Assembly (NCBI GenBank): GCA_003342895.1
Contig: PTFA01000011.1
Coordinates: forward strand, 7,341,081-7,405,080
Source of the DNA: Casuarius casuarius
Lineage: Eukaryota > Chordata > Aves > Casuariiformes > Casuariidae
DNA: 64,000 bases
Direction of reading: 5' to 3'
Of this stretch, positions 26,101-39,688 are shown one piece after another; the stretch's first letter is position 1; each line of letters begins with the position of its first letter. The notes beneath the pieces are model-generated. The model was not told the origin of the DNA and did not search any database. It saw nothing but the letters and a program-made list of their open reading frames with translations. The position numbers were made by a program, and so were the translations under genes.

Positions 26101-29100
26101 TAGATGCTTCTCAGCATGTTGGTGGCCACACTCTTTTATATAAATATTAAAAGGCTATGATAATTTTCCAGGACACAAGAGAATGAAGAGATTTAAATCC
26201 ACATTTTTCATCTTCCAGGGATTCATAATGAATGGACATATCACCTTAGGTACAGAAGCTGTAAAACAAATCAGGTTTAAGCTATTTCGAGTGTTTGTCT
26301 TATCTGGTTTTAGTAAAATAAATAAATAAAAAATAGTAGTAAAGGACTGTAAGTAGAAATCATTCATAAAAAAAATTTCAATTTCAATTTGATCTTTCAA
26401 ATGATTTTTTAGCTCCAAATTCACACTCTACTGTGAAAATGCATATTAGAATTTTTAATTAAAATAGTGAAAAGTGGTAGCAATTCTTTTTTTTTCCCAG
26501 AACTGAAAATTCCTTTTTCCCCCAAAAAAATCTTGAACCAGAGATTTCCAGTCAATTTTTAGCATAATGATTCAGAAATAATTCCCTTATTCTGTTTTCA
26601 ACCACCTAGCCATGTATTACTGATCTGAAAGGGTTAACTCAAACTCTACAGATTCATTTTATTAGGAAAGTGCACAATGTCAATTTTAAATTTTTAAATT
26701 TAGCCTAAGAGTTTGGTTTTATAACACTAAGATTTTACAGAGACTAAGTCAGAATGAAATAATTCTATAACTTTTTAAAATTTAAAATGTAATATTGTTT
26801 CAAAATGCATTATCTGACAGTAAAGCTCCAAAGGAAAAATTGCAGCTCTAGTATAACACAGCAGAGGGATGTTTCAGTCATTCCTGCTTCTTATGCCAGA
26901 AGACAAACGTATTGCATCTGAAGATCTACATGAGCTACTCAAATGGTGGATCTGGTGGAGCCTGCTGACTACTTTCTGCTGGGCGGATTTTGGGCCAAGG
27001 GCACAGTCTGGCCATGTGCACCGAAGAATTTGCCTTTGGCTGGAACTGATGCTCATGGGGCCTGGAACACAACCTCTGTGGACAGGTGATGTGGCAAAAA
27101 AAAAAAAAAAAAGAGATTAAAAAAAAATATTGCAGGTCTGTCCTACTGTCTGCGCTCTGTCAGATCTCATGAGAATTTTGGATTCAATTTGCTGCCTACA
27201 TTTTTGCTGGTAACTTGAGGGTAGAGTTACAGTATCAGGCAGTTTTACAATTGTGACTGCTGCACTGGAAATTTTAAGAGGATTTTTTTTTTCCTTGTAC
27301 TTTTGACCTGCGAGACAGGAAACTCCCTGTTCTGAGAATTAAAGCAGCAATGCAGTTTAGGTTTCAATTGAGAGAAATGGAGAATTCTTGATAAGACAAT
27401 TGCTAGGCTGAGGATTTATTTAAAAGAGAAAACGACTCATGAGTAACATAGGCAGCTAAATTGCACCATCTGGAGCAAGAGGCAGATGTAAGCATCTTTA
27501 TCTAAGAACCAGTTTATAAATAATAATAAAAGATGTGTGGAATTAATCAGCTCCTTCTCTGTAGGTAGCAGCATTCAGGGGAAATAGCTGTGTTAGTTCA
27601 CAGTATATCTGCATACCACATGAAGCTTTGTGTAGACATCTGGAATAGATATTTCTTAATTATTTTATATTATAAACCCAGAATAACTGCTAATGATTAA
27701 TATGTAATATTGCTTAAGAACTTCAGATTACTCAACAGCCAGGACAAAGAATGGGCAGATGTTCTAGACTGGCTCTAAGAAAGACTGAGAATTTTAAGCA
27801 ATGTAGGAAAGTGACCTTTCATTGTGTCAGGAACTGACTGTTTTATCAAATATGCAAGCACAACACATCACACAAATTAGACTGATCCATCGATTATGTT
27901 TAGACAATTTTGTTTTCCATCTGGTCTTCCAGCCCTTTTACCTTAAGTTGGGCATTCAGAAACAGAATTCAGGTACCTAAAATTGTCAGTCATCTTTCAT
28001 ATTTTATAGAGAAAGCGGTATTTTCATGATTTTCATTAAAAATACAGTTGTGTTGTTTTCACGATGCTACTTTATTGTCAATGATTAATGAAATGTTAGA
28101 TTTTTGTTACTGAAAATGATAGGGTTTGATTCACAAAATGACTGCTACATCCAATATATGACTACTTCATACTATGTTTATATATGGAAGGAAAGGAATA
28201 TGTGAAAAATAATTTTGTAGATGAGCCCCAACAACTTTCTCAGGTCATCTAAATTCTTTAAAACCAAATATATATGTAAAAAGATAAAATAAACCCATAA
28301 TCTCTGTACCTGCAGATAGGGACAGACTAAGATCTACAGCCTCTTAGGAGAAAAATAAATGAATAAAAAANCTGATTCATTAAAACTTTAATATTAAATT
28401 CTGGGCTTTTAAAAAGGTTCATCTTATTCAGTGCAATTTATTTCCAGATGGAAGGAATGCGTAAGAAACATGATACTTACATTGGTGTCACTAATATTTT
28501 TCTTTTTTCTGTAAGGCAACCATTTGGAGGTATTAGCTCATTTATAGAGCTTTGATAGGGGAAGAGCCAGTTGCTGAAAAGAGAGCGTTAAGAACCTGCC
28601 ACCAAAGAAAAGTATAAAGGTTAACATTTTGAATACATGACTATAGTCTCATGTGAAGAACCGTGATACAGTTCAAAAGATATTTTATGGTCTATATAAC
28701 TAAAATGTGCATACATACATATACATGTGCATGTCTAACCTAACAAAACTACTAGTTTAATCTTGTGATGTGAACTAGCTTAGCCGGAAAAATTATTTGT
28801 GCTCTTCAATGGATCCTTGTCTTTAATGAACAGCTAGTCAGCATCAGGAAGACAGATTTATCATAGAGTCTAAAAATTAGACTCTGGTAATTCTGCTTGG
28901 GGAAATTTAATTTAGATTTAATTAGAGATGGACTGGAGTCCAGATACATGTCTTCAATAAGCATTTACTAATACTAAAGGGGTAAAAATTACCTTTGTCT
29001 TATTGGACCTCCCAACTGATAGTGACCTATGAAAGTTTTCTTTCCAGGTGATAACTCTCTAAATGGTGCTTATGGCAGAATTAGTACCTCTACAAACAGG

Positions 29101-30575
29101 GTCACAGACATTCACGTATTCAGTATTTATGAGAAATACAGGCTGGCAACATATCAATGCCAGGAGTGTGACATTACTTGTAAATACCTTGTGGTTTGGT
29201 TTGTTTCTCACAGGTGGGAAATGAAATTGCTGGTATCATTCTTTCTGCTCACAGCCCTCATGCAAATATTCTCTTCTCTGGATTAACTGCTCAGCTGGGG
29301 GCTTTCCCTGGCCCTGTCACTGTTTCTGTCATTTTCTTGTCATGGTGCCCTCAGCTCAAGGTGTAGTGCCCAAGCACAACTCCCGTTCTGCATTGCCCTT
29401 TCCTGAAGCCTGTGTGCTGAACTAGCTGTTTGATTGTTGACTCTCACTAGGTATAGGTGAATCTCTGAGTGGATGCAGGCCCGCATTTCAGGATTGGGGT
29501 CTCTAATTTTAAGAAAATTCAAGACTGTGTTATTAATATCTGACAAAGAAATCGTAAGATGAAAGGTCAAAAGAACAAAAGCAGGAAGAGTAGATGAGAG
29601 CAGTACTGAGTAGCTAGAACCTGTCTCTCTGTTCTCATATCTATATTCGACTTGTTTGCTGATCCAGCTGTATTGCAGATTGGTCTGTGGTGAGCATAAT
29701 CATACGTCTGAGGGTAGAACTTGGCTAACTTCTTTTTCTACTATTGNTATAGCTATCACCACTAACTCTTGTATTTTGGTTTTATACTGATCATATTTTG
29801 TGATGAAGTAGCACACGTAAAATACTATCTGCATGTTTTAGTATTGTCAGGAAAAAAAGCTAAAATTCCCATCATGAATCAAAACAATAACAACAAAAAA
29901 ATCTGGGGGAAAGAAAAGCTAATCAGCATTAAATAAGGTGTAACATTCTCAAAATATTTTCAAAATATTTTATTTAAACTTTTAAATTAATATTTTTGAA
30001 AACATAGAAGTGTCTAACAAAACATATTAATAACTTTCTTCTCAGTTAAAAAAGTTAGAAATCAGTCTTTCTCCTGTGCATTGACATGGCATTGTCAGTG
30101 ATTTGAGAATTCTGTAATGGAATTGAAAGGTCCAAGAATGATGGACTAGCACCTCCAAGCCCCACATTTTTTTTTGCTATAGGATAATGATGCCAGCAGT
30201 CTTAAAAGGATTACACTTGCAGTATCTTTTCTTTCCATGGTGTCACAGAATTTGAATACCTGTAGTATCATTTGTCGACAGTTGCTTTCTCATTTGTGAT
30301 TACACCTTTTTCATTACGTTTAAGAGCTTTGCTACAGATGTAGCGTATGGTATTGGCTAAGGAGATGAGACTTTAATGAGATATAGAGCACATCAACAAA
30401 ATACATGTTAAATTGCAATGACACAGTTGTATTGGTAGCATGTGAGGTTGTGAGATTAAATTCCTGACAAGACAGTATGAACAAATGCACTATAGCCTTC
30501 ATGCAATAACCAAACTTGTTTGCAAGTTGGTCCAGGAGACAGGGCAACTGGGGGACTGTTGGAGTGGGAGCAGGG
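23196..30575. other. AT-rich gene-poor DNA
   Basis: About 7.4 kb without a recognised gene or dated repeat. Features seen: an AAATA-rich tract near 26,316-26,336, a possible poly(A)-tailed retroposed segment ending at 27,112, and many short frames of no evident meaning. Single ambiguous bases occur at 23,398, 25,029, 28,371 and 29,747. Confidence 0.5.
26930..27112 (+). repeat. Possible poly(A)-tailed retroposed segment
   Basis: A locally GC-richer block (about 26,940-27,090) ends in 17 uninterrupted A at 27,096-27,112. This is the look of an old retroposed transcript or SINE in AT-rich DNA. No target-site duplication and no parent gene could be identified, so a chance A-run is equally possible. 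Confidence 0.25.
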
Positions 30576-30579
30576 GCCA

Positions 30580-30705
30580 GGGGGAGATTGAGTTCTTTCC
30601 TGGTTCTGCTATTGATTTTCTGTGCAATTTTGTAAATGTCATTTCATCTCTTTTTTCTCATTTTACACATGGACACAATGAGGCATAATATTACTTGGAG
30701 ATACA
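30580..30705 (+). repeat. MIR-type SINE fragment, sense
   Basis: 'CCTGGTTCTGCTATTGATTT', 'CTGTGCAATTTTGTAAATGTCA' (in part) and 'CTTTTTTCTCATTTTACACATGG' (in part) follow the MIR order: 'CCTGGCTCTGCCACT', 'TGTGTGACCTTGGGCAAGTCA', 'CAGTTTCCTCATCTGTAAAATGG'. Substitutions are numerous, consistent with its age. Confidence 0.65.
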
Positions 30706-32450
30706 GAGATGAAGTGGCAAGTATGACTGCTGATCCAGAAGAGTCATCCAAAAATTATTACAGTTATCTTGCACATACACAGTTTCGACTAGGTAGCTAA
30801 ACAACAAGAAAATAGAATCAACCACAATAGAATGTAAGTGATTTGTGACTTATTGTAATCTGGAGTCATGGATGCTGTTTCCTTAGCTCCACTGAAAATC
30901 TTCCACGAGGAAATAGGAGAGCCAGCCTTCTATTCAGCTCAGGGAGTATGTTGCCTACAGAAGGAAAGAGCAACTAGTGCCTTTTAGTACCTCTGACACT
31001 TTGTCACTTTGTTTTCCATGACTGGGTTTCCAAATCACCCATTTTTGCAAAGAAAGAGTAAAAGTAATAACACTAGTAATATTATTGTGAGTACTTCACA
31101 AGGTTTGGAGGGGTTTGGTAACATCATCACTTTGTCTGGGGAGAGATTAAAGAAATTAAAAGTTAGCTCCCTAGCCAAAGAATACAGATACAACCTAGGT
31201 TGGCAATATTTGGAAGATAAAATGAAGTTATAAATGCTCCATTAGAAGCTCCTCTTGGGTCCTTCCACCATTCTGTAATCCTTCTCNCCCCAAATGGAGA
31301 GAAATACATGGCAGACAAATAAAATATATGAACTGCTTCTTTTCTACCATGCTTAGGCAAAGATACCTGGCTAACTAGCAACTTTTGTCCACTCAGCCCT
31401 CCCAAAGCTTCCAAGATGCACAGTCGAAATGTATTTTTAATACAAATATATTTTACCTTTTTGTGAAGACTTTATTCATGTCTGTTTCACCTAAACTTGA
31501 CAAATATTGGAAGGCTAAAAGTAAAGAAAACTTGCAGTGCAAATGGAAAAAAAAATGTATTTTTGAGGTACAAAATTTTTCCAGGAAGTACCATAATATT
31601 TGAACTAGAAATAGTCTCAAACCAAACCAATCACCACCAGATTCAAACATATGTGAAATCTGAGGAAATCCAGATCTCTCTTGTCTTTTATATCTGTGGT
31701 AGAACTTAACCCCAAATCTACCACCAGTTCTGGATGAAATTTGACCTACTTAGAACAGATCCAAAGCAGAGTTGATCGTTACAATTCCAGGTACATTATA
31801 CTTGAACAAAATCTCAAAATCTGTGGAACATAGCAGTTACATCATACATAATGTATATTTAAGCAATATGAACTGCAGGTGAGTGCAGATATTCTTGAGA
31901 TAGCTTTAAGGTAGGTAATTCTGGCAATTTAGCTTCAGGAGCTCAGCATTAGCTAGCTGTTGTTATCTGTTCCAAAGTGAGTTTTGCATGCCATGCTGAG
32001 CTTCTTGATGCCTTTTCCAGTCAGACAGCAGGCGTCATATGAGGTAATTTAAAGTTATCTGCAGTATGCAACATAGCTGTCATGCAGACATATTAGTGGA
32101 CTTTATGCTATCTTTTGCTACTGACATGTTCTGCTAGGTGGTATTGGTAAAATGGACGTCTGTGCCTTAATGCTACTAGCAGAAAGCATTTTTTTGTACT
32201 TCGACGAGCAAAAGGACAATGGTAACTTCTTCCTGCAGCAGTCACAGAGCACAGAGAAAAAATCAGTTTCATTTGCAGCAAGGAAGGGCTGGTTAGGCTC
32301 TTCAGGGTGTGCTTTAGTTTACTTGGTTTTGTTTAGAACAGCAAGCTGGATTAAAACAGGATAGGCAGCCTGTGGCTTTTGAGATACATGCACTCACCAA
32401 ACAATTCCAGTGCAATTGCTATGCTAAGGCTTTCTGTTGGCTTGTGTTGC
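30706..32450. other. AT-rich gene-poor DNA
   Basis: No gene or dated repeat recognised. Several short overlapping frames at 31,000-31,710 have no motif and no matching splice sites. One ambiguous base occurs at 31,287. Confidence 0.5.
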
Positions 32451-32452
32451 TA

Positions 32453-32530
32453 TGGGAAGGACAGGCAAACTGAGCCTCAAGAGTGGCTATATTGAGATTA
32501 CCTGTGACCTAGCTCACATTATCTCCTACT
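32453..32530 (-). repeat. Possible MIR fragment, antisense
   Basis: 'ATGGGAAGGACAGGCAAACT' then 'GAGCCTCAAGAG', then 'ACCTGTGACCTAGCTCAC' resembles the antisense MIR core ('GGGGAAACTGAGGC', 'CACAGAG', 'CAAGGTCACACAGCT'). Short and degenerate. Confidence 0.4.
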
Positions 32531-35500
32531 GAAGTGGTCAGGCCCAGAGCACACCTCTGCTATTTGCTATGTATAAGTCCTCTTAAGAACCCCTTCAGAC
32601 AATCAGTCTGCACGGTACATGTATTTGATTTTGGCAGGGAGATGTTAGGATCAATAAAAATCTTTGGAGACCTTTTCCTACTGTTTCTATGCTGGCTAGT
32701 TCCTACAAAACTGTATTTGCCTATCTTAAAAAAAAATCTTCAGAAGCATTAAAGCAACAAAGCAATAAAGATCAAGGATCTGATCCAGAGCCCACTGACT
32801 GTGGAAAAATGCTTGGAGATGAGGCTGAAATCTCCAGCTCAGTAAAATTTTTATTTGTACTTGCTAGTGTTCTCTCCTTCTCTGCACACCCTTATTTATC
32901 TCTTACCTTGAGCCACATATATTGTGGCATTATGAGAAATATTTTCCAAAAGAACTATAGCATCTCCTTGGGATGATGGCTCTTACAAAAAAGATTCTTT
33001 TGTTCACTGAGTAACACACAAAGTGTCATCTATTTTCCTGTAACAGTTTGCTTTTTTTTTTTTTTAGATGGCTGTCTTTTCATAATCAGAATTAGAAACT
33101 AATTATATTCAGTTATTCAGACCTTGCAAAGAAAGAACTAAGATTGTCAAACGTACGGCTTTGCTTTCTCCCTGTTTGAAAAGTGGACTGAAGTACAAAT
33201 GCTGTATTGTGCCTGCTACTCTCAAGAGTATGTGAATGATACTTACATATATGCATGCATATATATATATATTTATAAATAGTTTATATATATAATGCAT
33301 ATGTAGTGTTTGCAATGTTCCAGTGATATCAAGACATTCAGTAGAGTATATTAAAATGGTTTTGTTTTCAGTCCATTTAGTCATTGCATTGAAGACAAAG
33401 ATTATATACCTAGATTATTTTTTCATCTTTTGAAAAGTCAATAGTAAATCTTCAATTATAATCTCACTCTCTTTATTGGGGGCTATTACTTCAGTAAAAG
33501 CCCTCATATGTTTTTGCAGGATGGCATCTATATTTGTCCTGGGGAAATATGACTAGCCATGAGTGTGATATCAGTATAACTATGTCCTTAGAAATTCATT
33601 TTGCTTGTTATTATAGAGAAAGACAAAGAACAAAACTTTGGGAGAGTTTCCGTTATTAAATATTTACCATTTCAGCTCCAGAGTCAAGAAAGGTAAGTTC
33701 TGAGTCATTACTTTTTATTTTTAGTATCCAATCTACTTGGAAGTGAATGGAATGCAATAACCTTCAAATCCCTTTAGAAACTGTGAATTACATGAAATCA
33801 TTTATTTGAAAAGCACCATGAGGTAATGGAGGGATTGGTTGGGACATACAAGGCCCCTTTTTCATGTGAATACCCATTCTGTGACTGTATTTTTCCATAC
33901 TTAATATTGGCACTCTAGAGATAATAATATGAAAGGGTTTTTTTTAAATTGGTTTGTGTTATGTTAATTTAAAGTGATGGGTAACGCAGCAGTAATGATC
34001 ATAGCGGATTGTTCTTCTGAAACAAAGATAACATATCATTGATCTGATGCTGTGATCATAAGCTTCAAAATACATCAGAGATTTTTAAGGCCCCAAGGAA
34101 GTGTTTTGATCATCTGGCATGACTTCTTGCCTATGAGAAGCAGAGAGAATTTCACCCAGAAAGTGAAGTGCAGAAGTTCCTGCACTTCTGGACAAGCACA
34201 AATATTTGTAGGAGCTTCTGAAAGAAATAGAGCTTTCTGGATCACATGCCAAGTTCACTCATTATAGGTAAATTTTAATGTCGTTTGAAAGCACAGCTGA
34301 ATATTTCATTTCATTACTTATTCTAACTTCAGCTATGCATTAAACTCATGAGTGGATTCTGGAAATCAGTGAAAGAGCTCAGTTACCTGTGAACATTTGG
34401 GTGACAAAACTAAGCCAAGAAACATTATAAAATGCTGATGAGTCATTGACTCAATTAACTTTTAAGAAGGCAGGCCTTAGAAATAAATAAAAAGAAAGGA
34501 AAATAGTTAAAGTCTTAATCCAGCAAAACACTAAAGCATGTCTGTGACTCTCATCTTGTGGAGTTTCATCAAAGACATCAAGACTTAAAAGTTTTAGAAG
34601 TGAGGCTTTAGTAGATTGGAATCCAAATGCCTAATCAAAACTATTAATTACAGTTATCAAGGAGATACTACAGGGTGTATGAGAAGCTCAATGAAATAAA
34701 TTGCAAAATAGAAAGAACTACTGGAAAACTTCTTTTCTTCATCAGTTGTGTTCATGATATTACCTCAGGATCAACCACAAATGAAATTCCCGCTGTGCAG
34801 TGTAATGCACCTCACAGAACACTAGATACTACTTGCCCTGAAGGACATACAAGTTAAACAGACAAAAAGACCTCTGTCATTTCCATGCAAACACTGTCTT
34901 CCATTATTTCGTCTTTCTTATTATTTCCTCTGGTTTTATTCCTGATTACATATTTAATTACATTCTTTAACATTTTTTTCCAGTACAGAAACTTTTGGGT
35001 TGCAGTTTCTTGTACTCAAGACTCCCACTGAAGACAATAGGATTTAGGGCCCACCCCAACACATTGCATCAACCTTGCAGGTGAGATGTGCCATAATATC
35101 ATTTTACAGACTGAAGTGCTTTCCTTTGAAAGAGGTTAGAGTACGTAATTGAACTGAGTTGCCATCATTAAAATGCAANTAAAATTGTGAAGCCCTTGAG
35201 CGCCTTAAATTGCGGTGTGATATATTTATCAGGCTTCAGAACACATCATCACATCTATGGCCATCCAGCCATGTTTTGCTCTTTCACTAGTAGAGATTTA
35301 CTCTGTATCACAGTTTAATGCTTTTAAACTCACCATTTCTTTATATGTCCTTATATGACACCTTAATAATTCTGAAGTGGAAGAGTATGGACTATAGAGT
35401 TACAGAGAAGACCAAACCAATAAAACGCCAAGAAAACACACACACTCAGTAATCATTTGTTTAGAAAGATGCTTTATTTTTTGCTGTTAATGAATAACAG

Positions 35501-37185
35501 AGATAATTTGACAGACATAAACCTATTGACTAATTCTGATATTGCAATCTACAGGTGACTTGCAAGCAATAAATTGAATGATATTAATTTAACGCAAGAA
35601 ATGATCTTTAAAAAGCCAGCAAAAGGCAAACATATAATTCATATGGCTAATGTGAGGTATTTTGTAGGTAAATCTACACATTTTGTCTGTCTATATGTGC
35701 ATATTCTTTTCATGGGGGAAAAAATCTCACTATAAATGACCTTCAGTTAAAAACTTGGCAACCACTTCAGATTCTACTTCTAAATTTAGCTTTGTCATGT
35801 ATGCTTGTTAAGAATATAATTCATCGTCTGGGACTCTGGTATGAAATACCAGTATCTATCATAAATGCTGGACAATTTTTCAATGTATCCGCTTTCACAC
35901 GTTGGCATAGTTTCAGCTTCAATGACTAGGTCAAATTCAGGTATTCTGAAATAACACTGTAGGTTTTAATGGCAGATTCATGAGTCTGATGACGAACTTA
36001 TACTACTGTCGTTCAGAAGATTTACGACTATTTTTTCTTAACATTCAGAAGTCAAGTCAGAAATATCTTGTAAACTATACCTAAAATCAGAATAAAACAA
36101 TGCCTTACATGTGAGTGCCCTTAATTATCTGTTTAAGTGCTGTAGCAAGTTTCTCTGTTTTGTTTGTTTTTCCAAGAAGGAAAGATAGGTTCTGGAGCGG
36201 AATCAAACACAGTCACCACCTTTTCTTTCCCTTAGAAATAACTGCCTGTAAACTGAGCAAGTATTTAACATTAGAAGCTCAGTATTCAGTTGATTCTGTA
36301 TGCTATGATGTTACCTGGTTATACTTTCATTTGTCATAGGATACATGTACACAGTAAGGTCTGTGTAAGGTTGTGTTGCAGTCAGTTAGGAAATGAATAC
36401 AGACAATCTGTCTATCTGTCTAAATCAGATAATGTAGATCAAATCCAAAATTGCTTCCCAATTTAAAAGCAGCAGCTTTAAAAATAGGGCAACTGATCCA
36501 ATAGCTCAACACACTGAGGACTAGAAGTGTTGCTGCATTTTTAGAGCCAGAAACTCAATTTCCAGTACTACCAGTACAACTGCCACAATTCCCAAATAGC
36601 AGCTACAACAGCAATAGAAAAGAGAATTGCACCTATTGTACACAACACGGAAATGGAAAATTTGCTTGGAGAGAGCAGAAGCTCAGAATGGCCAGCATCT
36701 GTGAGGAGCACGGACAAGGGGAAGAACTTCTGAATTTCTCCCTAATCCATCTGTTCCTGCATGTGCTGCTTCCTCAGACCCTTGTCTAGCCTCGTGTTGC
36801 CCCATGGGAGAGCAGCACCAGCTTGTCTGTCTTCCTCCCCTCACCCCACATGCTTCCCAAAGCTCAGTCTTAAAAGTGGATTTTTCACTGGTGGTCAAGC
36901 CAGGACTTTCCAGCCTCTACAGCTGAAATGAGGAGGGAAACAAAAAAACCCCAGAAAATAGAAAATGTTCCCCTGATAGTGACACACTGGGGACCATTCT
37001 GAGNCATTAACAAGCAGTAGCTTAATGAGTGGACAAAGTGCAGGGCTGACATATGGGGATGCGGAGTTGGTAAATGCTGCTTAGACTAAACATCTGAAAC
37101 ACCTGATTGCTTGTTTCTGAGGGGGGTTGGACTTGATAATACAGATCTTTTTTTTTTCCTGTGACTGCAATGCAGAAGTTTCTCT
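32531..37185. other. AT-rich gene-poor DNA with faint old repeat traces
   Basis: A poly(T) tract lies at 33,052-33,065 and an AT palindromic tract at 33,250-33,302. 'AATCCAGCAAAACACTAAAG' near 34,517 and 'GACTCCCACTGAAGACAATA' near 35,021 recall blocks of old amniote repeats ('CCAGCAAAGCACTTAAGCA', 'CCCATTGAAGTCAATGGGA'), but copies are too decayed to delimit. A perfect hairpin lies at 34,165-34,188. A GC-richer patch at 36,680-36,900 has no recognised content. Ambiguous bases occur at 35,179 and 37,004. Confidence 0.45.
34165..34188. repeat. Perfect 9-bp hairpin
   Basis: GAAGTGCAG (34,165-34,173), a 6-base loop, then CTGCACTTC (34,180-34,188). Stem is exact. No surrounding extension to a miRNA-length stem is visible. 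Confidence 0.7.
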
Positions 37186-37187
37186 GT

Positions 37188-37366
37188 GCTAATCTTGGCA
37201 CTGACATGGAAATTGATGTGTGGCCTTTAGGCAAGTCACTTAATCAATGTGTTTGTAAAATGAGGATAATAACATTTATTTGCCTGCCTGAAAAGGATGC
37301 TGTAAGGACAGACTAGTTAATGCTGTAAAATGCTATTTACTAGTAATTGCAAGTATTACTATTACA
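37188..37366 (+). repeat. MIR-type SINE, near full 3' half
   Basis: 'GGCCTTTAGGCAAGTCACTTAA' (in part), 'TGTTTGTAAAATGAGGATAA', 'GGATGCTGTAAGGACAGACTAGTTAATG' (in part) and 'TATTACTATTAC' follow the MIR order: 'CTTGGGCAAGTCACTTAA', 'TCTGTAAAATGGGGATAATA', 'GGTTGTTGTGAGGATTAAATGAGTTAAT', '(ATT)n' tail. This is the clearest MIR copy in the window. Its end supplies an acceptor-like 'TTACTATTACAG' directly before the open frame described next. Confidence 0.85.
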
Positions 37367-37579
37367 GACTTAAACCCTCCTTGTCTGGCAATTGAAAAAG
37401 CTGAAGAAGTAAATGAAAGCCTTAAATGTAAAGGTGGTGAGGTCTCAGCTAAAGTGGAGATTGTTAATCCTCTTCGTTTTCATGGAGCTGATTATGCTTT
37501 AACCATCAAAACAAATACCAAAAAAGACCGAGCATATGTATCTGCTCTTATGCAGAAACAGAAAGAGAAGAAATACTGA
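37292..37579 (+). other. Candidate terminal coding exon or retro-pseudogene, unidentified
   Basis: A stop-to-stop frame of 95 codons has no upstream ATG. Its first 25 codons lie in the MIR sequence. From 37,368, just after an acceptor-like 'TTACTATTACAG', it continues for about 70 codons to a TGA at 37,577-37,579. The encoded segment is rich in charged residues ('AIEKAEEVNES', 'VEIVNPLRFHGADYALTIK', 'ALMQKQKEKKY' at its end), unlike the hydrophobic, cysteine-rich peptides given by chance frames around it. I do not recognise the family. Downstream AATAAA signals lie at 37,909-37,914 and 38,140-38,145, so the following about 570 bases could be a 3' UTR. It may be a genuine last exon, a decayed retrocopy, or chance; frames this long do occur randomly in 64 kb. 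Confidence 0.3.
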
Positions 37580-39656
37580 AAGAATCAAGTTTGGTTCACT
37601 GTGTAACTTGCTACTGATAATGGGTCAAGGGAGGAGTTGGACAGAACACAGAAAAATACGTATTCGAGCCTTTGTTCCGGGATGCAGATGTAGTCAGTTG
37701 TTCTGCAAGGTGAAAGAGCATCTCAGATATGAGGGAATTAGATGCATCATTACTATTTTCAACCCAATTAACATCCTTGCTCTTCAGAATTAAAAGAGGT
37801 CTGTTACTTGCCTTCAGGTATGGCAGGAAAAAAAAAGTTTGTCCTCAGGGTGAGGAGGATGAGTATGATGCTGTAGAGCAGCATGAGGTAGATTAGGAAA
37901 TGGACTATAATAAACTGGCTTATCTATGAGCTATGCTTTAAGAAGTCTTGAGAACTCTTTTGAGGCCCAACACTGCAGTCACTTCTCCAATAGATGTTTT
38001 TCTGAGAAGAGGGGAATACAAGCTGTCTGTCTGAAGTGGCTAAATGATCAGGTCCTGATAGTAAAAATTTTTGTTGTCTGTAATACTATCAAGAACCATT
38101 CCACTAAAAACAATCATGTTTACTTAATGTAGCAGTAAAAATAAACAGTCTAAGGTTACAACTGCAGTAAATGGTCATATTTTGATCCTTACTTACACTC
38201 ACTGATACCTAACCAGCAGCAAAAGTGCCTCTGATTTCATTAGAATTTGGAGCAGATATGTGTTACGAGTATTGCACATATCTCGGTTTAACTGCTTGAT
38301 ATTTCCATGGCTGATTTGCTTGTAATTAATCAAAGAATTGAAGAAGCAGTGAACTAGGCTATGATTGGAGGTGTTTGCAAGAATATACCAAGAGTTATGA
38401 AAAGAGAAATGGTTAATTAAGGAATGCCTATTTTGCCTATCTCGAGGTTATAGGCCTGCTTTCCGATTTGAAATCTTATAATCAAAACCCAGGAGCAGAC
38501 GCCATCTGGAAAGAAACTGGGGGTGAAGAAGACACGTGGATAGCATCTCCAGAGCAGAGGTGTAAGATACAAAGGTGAGTGCCAAATGGTGGAAGTGTGA
38601 TTCTAGAAATTCTGCTAAACGTACCTGAGGTAAACTGGATTTTGCTTATTGCAGTGGACAAGGTGGCATATACTACTGATTTCTTAGGGATATATTTTAC
38701 TCACAGTGCACTGCACTCTGGGAAGTGAATCATAAAAAGATTATTTTAGACTGAACAGAAGAAGGAATTGCATCTTAAACTGTACTTCTGCCGTGTTTCT
38801 GTGCTGGGGCAGGGAATATGGGAAAGGGTATGGAAGTAGACATAGATCTGCTGATGTACATATTCTCTAGTCCTTCCTCCATACCAAACATTTTGCACGT
38901 TTATTGTAGGAGGAAAGCAGTATTTTACCTCTGTATTTATGCTATAGATGTCCCTGCCACTGCTCACCTCAAATTCTAAAGCCACATGCACACTGGTATA
39001 TTTGTTTACTGACATGTGTTTTCTGCCATCAACCACACTGGTACAAGGCTACTATTCTGATTAGTCATCCGAGGGTCATATGAGGTAGAGAACAACAGTA
39101 GACTAGTAGTGGACTAGGACATAGTCCTATGTTCAATTCAAAATCTCTGTAAAATGAAGTAGGTGCTGTTTCAGTTAGAACAGGACTAATACATTTTTAC
39201 AAAACCTTGTTTTACTTAGTATACTGCTGCTGAGTGGAGTGGGGCTTTCCAGGGCATTTACTCAAATGAGAAACTTCTGACAGCCATAAAACTCGATAGG
39301 TCAGTTATTACAGCCACTGAATGCATCTAAGGACATGCTGTGTTTGTAGAAAGTATATTTAAAGGTATATTTAAAAGGTAAATGTATGTTGTTACATATG
39401 AATAGCATTTGTTCCAGTGTAAAATTATCAAGAAACAACCAACTCACTCTTCCACGTGAGACCCATATAAAGGCCCCAAGTAATCACATACATAAACAAA
39501 TGCTCAGTCCTGCAAAGTGATGAAGGTTATTATTGATAATAGAACACCTGGTATTGCTCATGTTCTTGCAGAAATTACTCACAAATGAATAGAAGTTTGG
39601 TGAGGCTGTTTTTAATTAAGTTTTTATGTATATTTTATATATATGTATATAACAGC

Positions 39657-39688
<32 letters not shown>

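Noticed and set aside
34510..35060. Blocks like CCAGCAAAGCACTTAAGCA and CCCATTGAAGTCAATGGG of old amniote repeats
   Set aside because: Copies are too short and decayed to delimit or name. Mentioned only in the regional entry.
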